The notes: generated from the sequence alone by a model not told the origin. DNA of 18,266 nucleotides from Acanthamoeba sp. SK_2022b (GCA_027943245.1 JANDJZ010000768.1:1-18266), one strand, 5' to 3'; numbered from the stretch's first letter, positions 1 to 10,365 are shown. A program made the numbers and translations.

Positions 1-2393
1 CCACCTGGCCGAGAACATGCGGACCGACGCCGACGCCGGAGCCATCCGGCGCCCCGCCTGGGCCACCGTCGAAGAGGTGCCTGCTCATGCCCATGCGGCC
101 TGTCCCTTGTTCTTGTCGACAGCGCACGCCACGTTGCGCCTTTATTGCGTTGCATTGCGACAACCGTCTGACCAATTGGGACGCGCCAAACAGATCAAAG
201 AACGCTCGGAGCCGGTGCTCTTCAAGGCGCGCTTCGATGGTTGGGTGGAGGACGACCAGCCCAAGGGCAAGTACGTGCTACCACTTTTATTGTTATTATT
301 ATTGTTATTGTTATTATTATTCAATTTTATTAAATGGAATGCTTTCGCAGGTCCAAGAATGCGTGCAAGCGGCCGGTGGTGGACTTCCGCGGCGCGCACG
401 AGCGGATCCTGGACGGCATACGCGAGCGCGCCAAGAAGTTCGGGTCCGCCGACGACCGCTCGGCCCTTCCCACGATCGACGTCGCCACCCTCTTCCCCGT
501 CCGCGAGCCCAAGCCCGCCGTACGCACTCCCTCCCGACTCGGCGTCGTTTTATTTATATTATTTTTTCTCCCTTTTTCTTTTTTTAATTCAATTTAATTC
601 AATTTTTGATTTTACAAATAATAATAATAATAATAATTTTAAAAAAAAAAACATGCAGGACGCCGGTGCGGCGACGGTGGCAACGCCAAGCGGGGCGGCG
701 GGCGGGCCCTCGTCGATCGAGGACGAGCTCGTGGCGGTGGAGGTGGGCATCCTCACGGGCGGCAAGACCTTCATCAAGATCAACGAGGCCGAGCAGGGAC
801 TCTTCTTCTCCGCCGAATGCTACTTTGTTCTCGAGACCTACAAGCAACCGCGCTCGCCCGAAGGTGATCCTCCATGCCCTTGTCCGCCTTTGTGTTCGAT
901 GCGCGCGCGTATGTGCTCATGCGACACACACACGCATACACACGCACACACACCAGGAGACAAGCCCAAGTGGCGCGTCTACTTCTGGGAGGGCAAGGAC
1001 GCGTCGTCGCTGCGGTTCCCGATGTTCGTGCTGGGCCTCCAGCCGCTGCTCGAGGAGAAGATCATGCGGAGCGGCAGCCCCAGGCCCGAGGTCCAGCGCA
1101 TCTTCCAGGGCAAGGAGCCCCTCTCCTTCATGAAGATCTTTGACCACATGATCTCCATCTCCAAGGGTAACCCCCCCCCCTCCTATACGACACGACACGA
1201 CACGCGCGGGCACACAAACGGGCTGGCGGTTGATTGGTGGCCGTGGGGGGGGGGCAGGTCTGAGGAAGGACTCGCTGGCGCGAGCGCAGGAGGAGAGGCT
1301 CAAGGGCAAGGTGCTGATGTACCACTGCCTCCACACGGCCGCGGACGACACCATGCGCATGGTCGAGGTGCCCGCGGCCGAGTCGTCGCTGGACTCGCAT
1401 CACTCGTTCCTCGTGCACTCGTTCCAGCCCAAGCCCCACGCGCCGCTCGGGCCCGACGGGGCGCCGGTGGAGCTCGAGAAGAAGCTGTTCGTGTGGCACG
1501 GCGCGCGTTCGCCCAAGACCACGCGCGACGCGCTCATGGAGTACGTCAACGTGCTGGGCCAGGCCGAGGAGGAGGACAAGGAGCTCGAGATCATCGTGGC
1601 CGAGGAGCGAGGCGAGGACGCCGACTTCTGGATGACGCTGGGCTGCGACGACGTGCCCCTCCACCGCCAGAATGCTGACGTCAGCAATGCCAACGGTGGG
1701 GATGGCGGCGGCAACGGCGCTGCTGACGTCAGCACCAAGCCCGCGCGGCTGTGCCGGTTCTACTTTGAGGGCGGCGGCCAGTTCAAGGCGGCCGAGGTCG
1801 TGGACTACGGCCAGAAGGACCTGACGTCGGGCGCCGTCTACCTGCTCGATGGCGGCCGTGGCCCCGACGACTCGGCCCCGCTCCACCTGTGGATGGGCAA
1901 CGACATCGGCGAGACCCTGCGCGTCGGCGCGCGCCACGTCGCCGGCCAGTACGCCAGCTACCTCCTCTCCCGTGCCAGCCTACAGCGACGCCAGGACAAC
2001 GGCGGTGGCGCCGGCGGCGACAACAAGCTGCCGCCGTTGAAGAAGCGCGAGGTGGTCGAGGTCAAGGAGGGCGAGGAGCCCGCCGAGTTCACGGCCCACT
2101 TCAAGGACTGGACGCGCGCCGTGTTCGTCGACCCGTACGAGGTGCGCATGCGCGAGCGGGCCGAGCGGGAGCGGCGCGAGGTCATGGCCCGCCTGGAGCG
2201 CGAGAAGCGCGAGCGCGAGGAGAAGGCGCGGCGCGAGGAACGCCGGGCGCGTGGCGAGCCCAGCGATGGCGAAGAAGAGAAGGACGGGGTTGGCGATGTG
2301 GCCGATTATGATAAGGGAGAGGAGGGAGCCACTGGCGATGCGGCCGAGGCTCAGGACGTTGGCCACGCCGACGAGGGCCCAAGCGTCGAGTAG
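1..2393 (+). CDS. FLII: Flightless-I-like gelsolin-repeat protein, C-terminal part (5' partial)
   Basis: Exons by phase: <1-76, 194-270, 351-519, 659-863, 957-1166, 1258-2393 (TAG); about 623 residues are visible and the N-terminus lies outside the window. Flightless-I proteins bind actin through six gelsolin repeats and act in cytoskeletal and signalling complexes. The first exons carry the end of a gelsolin repeat (EPVLFKARFDGW), then a linker (IDVATLFPVREP) resembling the FLII G3-G4 linker. A G4-like repeat follows (GLFFSAECYFVLETY, WRVYFWEGKDASS), close to the FLII CYVFL and YFWQGREAS motifs as I recall them. Exon 6 holds G5 (KLFVWHGARSPKTTRDA) and G6 (LHLWMGNDIGETL, EPAEFTAHFKDW). About 80 highly charged, Glu/Arg-rich residues then form a predicted coiled coil not expected in animal FLII. 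An Asp/Gly-rich linker separates G5 and G6. Villin or gelsolin is the alternative; the leucine-rich repeats that would settle it are upstream. Confidence 0.85.
285..321. repeat. TTATTG/TTA microsatellite in FLII intron 2
   Basis: Imperfect TTA/TTG trinucleotide run inside the intron at 271-350. It is simple sequence with no coding role; reading through it produces artificial poly-Leu/Tyr peptides. Confidence 0.9.
617..638. repeat. AAT microsatellite in FLII intron 3
   Basis: Seven AAT-type units inside the intron at 520-658. They are followed by an A-run directly before the acceptor, so this intron has no ordinary pyrimidine tract next to its 3' splice site. Confidence 0.9.
924..954. repeat. 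CA-rich dinucleotide tract in FLII intron 4
   Basis: ACAC-rich stretch with interspersed CGCA units, ending two bases before the AG acceptor at 955-956 of the intron 864-956. Confidence 0.85.
1167..1257 (+). other. FLII intron 5 with complementary C10 and G10 ends
   Basis: GT-AG intron of 91 nt. Its donor GTAA is followed at once by ten C (1171-1180), and ten G (1245-1254) sit immediately before the CAG acceptor. The two runs are perfectly complementary, so in the pre-mRNA they could form a 10-bp stem with a 64-nt loop that brings both splice sites together. There is no pyrimidine tract at the 3' end. The splice is supported by phase (G + GT) and by the continuous gelsolin G4-G5 reading. Confidence 0.85.
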
Positions 2394-3176
2394 CGAAGCC
2401 TTTTTTGACACACCATGTTAGATTACAAGAGGGACAGAGTTCACTTCATCAGTTGCAGGGGTGCATGTTAACCAGTTCAGAGCATAACAGCAACTTTCTG
2501 TTTTCACTGGACAATACATGGGTTTAGAAGCGTGACATCTTGTTGGGGATCAGGACTTGGGTGGTGCAGATGTGATCTGCGCACTAAGTCTTGGTTGGCA
2601 CTCGAACTTGCCGTCGTGGGATCGAGTTCAACAACCAACCAGGAGAAAGCACTGACCTCAGATTGTGTTCCTCGCTGTTGTTGCTCTCGCGCTCCAGACA
2701 TTCGACATAGCATCGGCCGACAAGTGCTGATCGGACGGATTCATCACCACTACCCCGGTTCTTGAGGTATCCACCACGGACATCTATACTCCCAGCGAAC
2801 TCTTCTACCCCAGCGCTCCTCCAGAACGGCACGTCGTTCCTCGGTCATTTAACTTTTATCGTTTAAGGTTCGCCTCGTACAATGATTGCTGACTCTGAAT
2901 AACTGCAACCAGAGAGTAACCTTTGGGGCAAGAATGAAGTGAAGATACCCTCCACGATTGTGATACGTAAGTACATAGCCACGCAAGCAACCTTCGTTTT
3001 TCCTCGCGTGCACTTCACACCGACGCAACTCGATTGATGAGTGATCCGGATACACGCTAAGTACATGGCCGGGACGGCCAGCACACGGGGATAGGTCTTG
3101 ACAACAAAAACAGAAACAAAAAACAAAACAAAAACAAAAGCTTGTTCGCAACGACAACATAAAGAAAAGCGAAAAG
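2394..3176. other. Intergenic region between FLII and CDPF1
   Basis: About 780 bp with no protein or RNA gene I can support; the reading frames here are short and unlike any family. It includes a possible imperfect hairpin at 2591-2638 and an A/C-rich tract at 3100-3140 (AAAAACAAAAC-type) just before the CDPF1 start, probably leader or promoter sequence. I see no AATAAA after the FLII stop. Confidence 0.6.
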
Positions 3177-3750
3177 ATGGAAGCGAGCAGGAGGGCAGCA
3201 ACAGTTGGACCACCACTTGCTACCTCGCCTGCGCAAGGGGGGCCTGCAGCGGCAGCAGTGCAACGAGGTGGCCACTTCACTTGCCGGCAGTGCGGACAGG
3301 AGTGGCACTACGACTTCTTTGGCCACAAGCCACCCTTTGCTCCTCTCCTAGTGTATGCCTCCCCCGCCCCTGTGGATCGACTGCTCTCTTCTTCTCTCCT
3401 CACGTGAGCTTCAGGTTCCTGGAGGAGGCCTACGTGATGAGGGACCCTTTCCCCAGCCCGCAGCAGCATCAACAGCAGCAGGCGGCCCTGTTCCTGGGCG
3501 CCAAGTGCAGCCAGTGTGGAGACGGTGCCTCCCCCGCCTCACCTCCACGGCCCTCACTGCTGTCTGCTCGTCTAACGTGTGCTGTGTTGTTGCTGTTGCA
3601 GACGTGTGTCAGGGCAAGCAGTGCAGCATGTTCTACTCCAAGCGTTTCTGCGTGTCGTGTGCGGTAGCCAACAGACAGCACTTCCCTACCGAGATCCAAA
3701 AGGTGCCTCACTCCTTAGCCTTTTGCGCCCCACCACACTCCACGCGGTAG
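3177..3750 (+). CDS. CDPF1: Cysteine-rich DPF-motif protein, CDPF1-like
   Basis: Exons 3177-3352, 3415-3524 and 3602-3750 (TAG) give 144 residues. Phases fit (GT|G = Val; G|AC = Asp), and joining exons 1 and 2 gives HKPPFAPLLVFLEEAYVMRD, which parallels the KPP...LLEESYVMKDPF stretch of animal CDPF1 as I remember it. Paired cysteines follow: CRQC near residue 36, KCSQC, CQGKQC, and the signature CSMFYSKRFCVSC, which probably bind zinc. The biochemical role of the family is not known. It has a Gln-rich insert (QQHQQQQ) after the DPF motif. The 3' end is uncertain: AAG|GTGCCT at 3702/3703 is a good donor, and splicing to the acceptor at 3788 would end the protein at 3803 with only LLAP added (133 residues). 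Confidence 0.85.
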
Positions 3751-3803
3751 CGGTCCATTGAGCTGACCATTCTTCACGACTTGTACAGCTGCTTGCTCCT
3801 TGA

Positions 3804-4052
3804 GAGCACAAGAGTTCACAGTGTTACATCTGGCCCTACACGCCTCTTGCATGAAAGGTGCAAACAACGTATTCACATGTGGCGATTATAAATACAAAAA
3901 AGTACAATTTAAATGTAAGTCCTAGGCACGTGCTAGACTTCATCGCGCAGTCGGTTCTCATCCATCACGGGCAGCACAAGCACACCGAGGGCCACGGGTT
4001 GTTGTGTTTTTTTTGACGTCGCCTCTTGGGCTTGTCGACCACTTTTCTTCAT
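3804..4052. other. Convergent intergenic region (CDPF1 / RNase T2 3' ends)
   Basis: About 250 bp between two genes pointing at each other. It has an AT-rich patch at 3885-3915 (ATTATAAATAC, AATTTAAATG) that may hold 3'-end signals for either gene. No exact AATAAA was seen on either strand and no gene is evident. Confidence 0.6.
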
Positions 4053-5167
4053 CTAGAAGGGGAGGTAGAGCACGCCAGAGTCGTAGGAGTGGCAGCCCTC
4101 CTTCTGGATGATGTTGGTGGGGCAGTCGATGATGGTGAGGCTAGGCGAGATGCAGAAGCCGATCGAGGTGAGGGCCTCCACGCCACGGCGCGAGCTCTCG
4201 CGAGAGCACTGGATGAGGGGCACGCCACCGTAGGCAGTCTGGATGGCCTGGCTGAGCGTGTCGATCTGCGGAATCGCACCAACACGACATCGATGATGTC
4301 AGCAGCTGTCAGCGTGAGCGCGAGTTGTGTGTTGGAGTAGTAGTACCGAGTAGGCGTTGGTGGAAGAGGTCCTGATGCCGGCCTTGGAGAAGGCGACGGA
4401 GACGTCGAAGGTGGCGCGGGCGGTCAGGGTGGCGTTGAAGTAGGTCAGTTCTGTGTGTGCAACCACGCCAAGACACGTCAGCAGGGCCGGAGTGCGTCTG
4501 GTTTGGACCGCAGTGCGGTGGCCAGTGTGTACCGGTGGCGAGGGTGGGGTCCGACGCAGCGCAGGTGCCGTGCTTCTCGAACTCGTGCTCCCAGAAGCTG
4601 ATGACCAAGTCAGTAAATAAAACACAATGAAAATGTGTGACAATAGGATAACATAGCGCGGGCGCTGTGTACCTCTCGAGCGAGTTGCTGGTGTAGAGGG
4701 TGGGCCAGTAGGCGGTGAGGCTCTTGCGGATGGGCTCCAGCCTCTGCATGTTGAACGACTCCGAGTCGGGGCAGTTCGAGGGATACCTGAGAACAAAATA
4801 AATTAAGTCGAATATATTTTAAAAATAAAAATAAAATGCGGAATGATCGGAAAAACGAATTATTGGCATTTAGGAAAAATCGTGAGCCAATAGAAAGAAG
4901 CCCGGCGAGGGAAATGAGGAGGGCGTGGTGCACGTACGTGCCGTCGTAGTTGTTGGGCCACATTCCGTGGAGGGTCCAGTAGCGCACGTACGACGGGATG
5001 ACGCACTGCTTGCCGCGCGAGGTGGCGCACACGCCGGGAGCCCACTGCTGGACGAGCAGCAGGAAGTCCCAGCTGGTGCTCTTGGCCTCCGCACCGGAGT
5101 TCGGGGCGAAGCAGCTCATCACCACCAACACCGCCACCAACGCCACCGCGAGTCCGACGACCTTCAT
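4053..5167 (-). CDS. RNASET2: Secreted ribonuclease T2
   Basis: Minus-strand exons 5167-4938, 4786-4673, 4597-4533, 4450-4347 and 4265-4053 (TAG), all GT-AG with consistent phases; 241 residues. RNase T2 enzymes cleave RNA in endolysosomes or after secretion through two catalytic histidines. A hydrophobic signal peptide covers about residues 1-28 (MKVVGLAVALVAVLVVMSCF). Active-site segment CAS I is WTLHGMWPNN (His67), and CAS II is FWEHEFEKHGTC (His119, Glu120, Lys123, His124), so all catalytic residues are present. The usual Trp of HEWEKHG is Phe. Several cysteines suit a disulfide-bonded secreted fold, and the size is typical for the family. It is transcribed divergently from the PNPO-like gene, with 517 bp between the two ATGs. 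This fits an amoeba that digests RNA from engulfed prey (inference). Confidence 0.93.
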
Positions 5168-5684
5168 GTCTCCTGTCTTGATCGGAGGAATAACAGTTGA
5201 GTTTAGTTTGTTGTTTGCTAAATCATTGAATTAGAGTAGTGCCAGACTGCGCGACACTTGATTCTCGCGAAGTAGATGTAATATTTAATATAACGGTTTG
5301 TTAACGGTCCGATAATGGCAAGTTGACGACGGTGGATTACCTTGGTTCCTTGCTCTGTTGTAGAGATAGATCTATACGGACGAGACGTATAGATCGCAGT
5401 ATGTCCTTCGCGAGGAGGGGTGTAGGTGAGGGTGAGGGTGAAGGAAACAAAAAACCAAACTCGCCGGAGGTTTGGGCCGTCACCGGTGTGACAGAAAACG
5501 AGCAACACCAACCCACGCCGAGACGAAGTGTGACTCCTTCGACTCTTCCTGGCCGACCCTGCCCCGTTACTGTCTGGTTTCGTAAACGCGATTACTTGGG
5601 ATGGTTGGCTTGATGGGATCCGGAGATCGGTAACGAAACCAAAAGAAATGTATAAGAAAATAAGGTGGAAAATGCGCAACAAGG
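5168..5684. promoter_or_regulatory. Divergent promoter region, RNase T2 / PNPO-like
   Basis: This 517-bp gap separates two start codons facing away from each other, so it must carry both upstream regions. It has AT-rich patches (TAATATTTAATATAAC around 5280) that could serve as TATA elements for the minus-strand gene, a GGTGAG-type repeat near 5424-5440, and a perfect 10-bp inverted repeat at 5369-5395. No coding sequence is supported. Confidence 0.55.
5369..5395. repeat. Perfect 10-bp inverted repeat in the divergent promoter
   Basis: GATCTATACG (5369-5378), a 7-nt spacer, then CGTATAGATC (5386-5395). It could be a dimeric transcription-factor site or a small hairpin. It lies 201 bp from the RNase T2 ATG and 289 bp from the PNPO-like ATG. 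Confidence 0.6.
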
Positions 5685-6709
5685 ATGGACGAAGCAGCAC
5701 CGTGGACAAAGTGGCGTGAGTGGTACGACGAAGCGTTGGCTACACGTACGTCTCTGAACATTTTAACTCTTTTTTTTTTCATTTACCTTAATTCCTCACA
5801 ATTCTGCAGCAAACCCGTGGGCGCACAACATGGTTCTCAGCACCTGCGGCGCTGATGGCCAACCCCACTCCAGGCACTACCTCTCCTCCTTCTCCCTGGT
5901 CCTTTTGTGGGACCTCGTTCGCCTGCCCACGTGCTAAGGCGGCAATCACAGAACGGTGACGTGCCACGCGTGGGACGAGGAGGGGTTCGTGTTCTGTTCC
6001 AACTACGACGGCCCCAAGGCGCAGCAGCTCGAGGAGAACCCCAAGGCCGCCGTCCTCTTCCGCTGGCCCGAGACCTTGCGCCAAGTGCGCATAACAGGCA
6101 TCGTACACAAGGTGAGGGCTGTCATCATGTGTATGTGCATGCGGGTATTCTTGGTCCAAGGTCTGACGCAAGCCTGGAGCGCAGGTGAGCCCGTTCGAAA
6201 CGGAGCTCCTGTTTCGACACTGCTCGCGGCAGGAGCAGGTATGTTTCTACGCCCTGAGCCAGGGCCACGCGCATGACTTCAACCAGAGCAACGAGGAACG
6301 CTCGCACCAGGTGCCGCTCTCCCCTTCCACCCACCATATTCCACAATCGGCCTGAGGGCCTCTACTCCGCGTGTACACCAGGAGCGAGCACACTACATGG
6401 AAGAGATGATGGCGCGCTACATGCAATCGCCACTAGACGTGCCGTTGCCTCCGGTACGAGCAATCGCTTTGTTCTGTGTTACGTTGTGTTGCGTAAGGGC
6501 TGACGCGCCGCGTGGCTTGTGTCGGCCAGGCGTGGGGCGGGTTTCGGCTGGTGCCGGGCACGATCGAGTTTCTGGACGCTCGGACCAGCTGGACGCGACG
6601 GACGCTGTACCATCGTAGCATCGGCGACACGAAGACGCCCGACGAAGACGCAACTTGTGATGCTGTGGCTGGCGTGGGCGAGTGGCAGGTCAAGTTCCTG
6701 GTGCCGTAA
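5685..6709 (+). CDS. Divergent pyridoxamine-5'-phosphate-oxidase-fold flavoprotein
   Basis: Exons 5685-5745, 5810-5873, 5952-6111, 6185-6310, 6382-6453 and 6530-6709 (TAA) give 220 residues, the usual size for PNPO, which uses FMN to oxidise pyridoxine/pyridoxamine phosphate to PLP. Family features: NPWAHNMVLSTCGADGQPHSR (N-terminal strand, cf. NAMxLATVDADGxPSSR), DEEGFVFCSNY, LEENPKAAVLFRWPETLRQVR, and a C-terminus WGGFRLVPGTIEF ... RRTLYHR. Key substrate residues appear replaced: the lysine after RxVLL is not there, the YFxxRPxxSQ segment reads LLFRHCSRQEQVCF, and the RLH of RLHDR reads SWT. The family is clear but PLP synthesis is not. Intron 2 uses a GC donor (5874). A possible poly(A) signal lies 25 bp after the stop, and an OYE gene follows 260 bp downstream. 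Confidence 0.85.
5874..5951 (+). other. GC-AG intron in the PNPO-like gene
   Basis: The exon ends ...CACTCCAG and the intron begins GCACTACC and ends AATCACAG. Joining AG + A gives PHSRTVT...DEEGF, which aligns residue for residue with PNPO around SRxV; no GT donor nearby keeps both frame and alignment. Non-canonical GC donors are a known minor class in eukaryotes. Confidence 0.8.
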
Positions 6710-6733
6710 CGAGCAGCATCAAATATTAATTTA

Positions 6734-6739
6734 AATAAA
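6734..6739 (+). terminator. Candidate poly(A) signal AATAAA, PNPO-like gene
   Basis: An exact AATAAA 25 bp after the TAA, in an AT-rich patch. Its position is plausible for 3'-end processing. Confidence 0.5.
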
Positions 6740-6969
6740 ACAAAATAGAAAAATCGGTAAAGCCGGCCGAAAATCGATGGAGCCCCGCGGGCGTAGACAA
6801 TCTTACCAGTCGGCGATGTGGAAAGTGCCGGTCCATCATTGGCGGGATGGGGAGGTGGTTATCGCCGACAGGAGGACCACTTGGTTAAAATAGTTGGCCA
6901 ACGCGATCAAAAGACACAACCCACACCACAAGAAAAGCACACGCACACACCGCTACCACACTTTATACT
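6740..6969. promoter_or_regulatory. Gap and presumed promoter/leader before the OYE gene
   Basis: About 230 bp of mixed composition with an AC-rich stretch at 6908-6960 (CACAACCCACACCACAAG-like) running up to the ATG, probably 5' untranslated sequence. TTTATACTATGG puts a TATA-like string directly at the start codon, too close to act as a TATA box for it. Confidence 0.4.
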
Positions 6970-8791
<1,822 letters not shown>

Positions 8792-8824
8792 CGCACGGGA
8801 TTGGTGGCGTATATTACATTACAT

Positions 8825-8830
8825 AATAAA
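8825..8830 (+). terminator. Candidate poly(A) signal AATAAA, OYE gene
   Basis: An exact AATAAA 33 bp after the TAA stop of the OYE gene. Confidence 0.5.
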
Positions 8831-8954
8831 ATCCTGAGAATGCAAAGCATATGTTTCGGTTAAAGATATTCAAGAAAATGGCAGGGATGAAACTAAGAAA
8901 AAGATAAAAGAAGAAAAGAATTAACAATCACGGCAAGCAAGAAGACCGACCGCT

Positions 8955-10336
8955 ATGGACAAGAGCACAGAGGAGTGGATACCGCTTGGCAAGCTGCGTG
9001 CCAACATCGAGGCTGCAAAGAAAGTCCGGCCGGACCATCGCTTCGTCGCGCTCGTGGCCACAGGGTACCTTCCGCCGCAGTACCTTCCTCTGGTGTTCGT
9101 GCACTCCCTGACTGGCCTCCTCTCTCATGCTCGTGGCGTGGGGTTGGTGTCGCCCTCGCGTTCCAGTTCGTTCGCGCCTGTGCACAGAATGCATTTCGAG
9201 GTATGGACTCCCACCAAACTCCCAGGTGGTGGCACTTCTCACCAAACGTTTGGTGTCCGTCGCGTTGGTTTTCCAAAAGATGTTCGAGGCGGCCAAGAGG
9301 TGGCTCGAGGAGAAGCACAACTTCACGGTCGTCGTCGGGTGGATCTCGCCCTCGCACGACCACTACGTCTCGGGCAAGGCACGCGCACATGCAGAAACCC
9401 AGACCGCATTCCACACATATACCGCTCTCGTGGAAGTGAGCGAGCAACTGACGACTGCTTGCAACGGCAGATGTCGGATGTGCGGTCATACCCGATCAAC
9501 GCCCACCATCGACTGGAGATGTGTCGCCTAAAGGCGGCCAAATCAGATTGGATAGAGGTCTCCTCGTACGAGGCCCACGCCAGGGGCTTCATCAACTTCC
9601 CCTCGTGCGACCTCCTTCTCTCTTGTGTGTCGAGAACGTGCACCACTAGACCAGCGCGACGTGCGTGCTCATACGTGTGTGATGGGCTTGCGTTGTTGCA
9701 GTGTGGCGCGATATCACGACGAGTATTTGCAGAAGCACGTGAAAGAGAAGGTCAAGGTCATGTACCTCGGCGGGGCCGACCTCATCGAGAAGTGCGCCTC
9801 CTCCACTCTCTGAGTTGTGGTTGCATTATTACAAAGTTAATGTAATTTGTAGGATACTCATTTGGGCACTCCCTCGGCAGGTGTGGACTCCTCTTCGGCA
9901 TATCCGCTGGCAGGAAGACTATCCCAGGTGACCGCCTATTGATACCATCTTGACAAGTGTTATTTCTAACCTTAAAAAAATCCCGTATGCCTTTGTTCGA
10001 AATATTCAGTGGTGGCGGTGGGTAGACCGGGCTACACGGACAAGCTGCAGCAGATGGTGGCCGCTTCGACGCAGCGAGCCGCCAAGCAGGGAATGTTCGT
10101 GGACACCTCCCACCTCTACATTGTCCTCTCGGAGACGCTCAACTTCTCGTCGACCAGGGTACACGACACCTCTTCTCTCTCTTTCTCTCTGTCAAAGGAT
10201 GATAGGAGATTGCTGATCGAGGGGCGCGAAGGTGCGGGAGCTGCTGGAGCGCGGTGAGTCGGTGGAGGAGCTGTGTGGGGAGGATGTCGAGGCCTACCTG
10301 CAGCGGCACGACCTCCACAAGGCCTTCCTCAAATAA
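8955..10336 (+). CDS. NMNAT: Nicotinamide-mononucleotide adenylyltransferase
   Basis: Exons 8955-9064, 9167-9200, 9280-9378, 9471-9604, 9702-9791, 9881-9927, 10010-10158 and 10232-10336 (TAA) give 255 residues, a normal NMNAT size. The enzyme joins NMN (or NaMN) to AMP from ATP, making NAD. Joining exons 1-3 gives the nucleotidyltransferase motif ATGSFAPVHRMHFEMFEAAK (residues 35-54; cf. GSFNPITNMHLRLFE). Then come VVVGWISPSHDHYV, INAHHRLEMCRLKAAKSDWIEV, GGADLIE (149-155), VGRPG, and the C-terminal ATP-phosphate motif NFSSTRVRELLERGES (216-231) followed by VEAYLQRHDL. The GSFNP asparagine is Ala40. Intron 3 has a GC donor. Exon 6 (CGLLFGISAGRKTIP) is the least certain; it is fixed mainly by phase. 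The ORF is 163 bp downstream of the OYE gene on the same strand. Confidence 0.9.
9379..9470 (+). other. GC-AG intron in the NMNAT gene
   Basis: The exon ends ...TCGGGCAAG and the intron starts GCACGCGC and ends CAACGGCAG. Joining gives HDHYVSGK|MSDVRSYPINAHHRLEMC, matching the NMNAT spacing between ISPxxDxY and HRxxMC. No GT donor in the right phase is available at that point. Confidence 0.75.
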
Positions 10337-10365
10337 GTGTCCTGCCCGCGGCGCGTAGGCGTGTA

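Noticed and set aside
1128..1937. 269-codon minus-strand frame opposite the FLII exons
   Set aside because: It crosses FLII introns and is a shadow of strongly biased coding sequence; the plus strand has clear gelsolin repeats.
2591..2645. tRNA-like stretch (GGATCGAGTTCAA)
   Set aside because: There is no full cloverleaf: acceptor, D and anticodon arms cannot be drawn.
5424..5445. Telomere-like GGTGAGGGTGAGGGTGAAGG
   Set aside because: Only three imperfect units inside a promoter region, which is too few to be a telomeric tract.
5874..5951. Using a GT donor (TTTT|GTGGG near 5914) for the PNPO-like intron
   Set aside because: It keeps phase but inserts about 13 residues between SR and TVT, breaking the close match to PNPO; the GC donor fits better.
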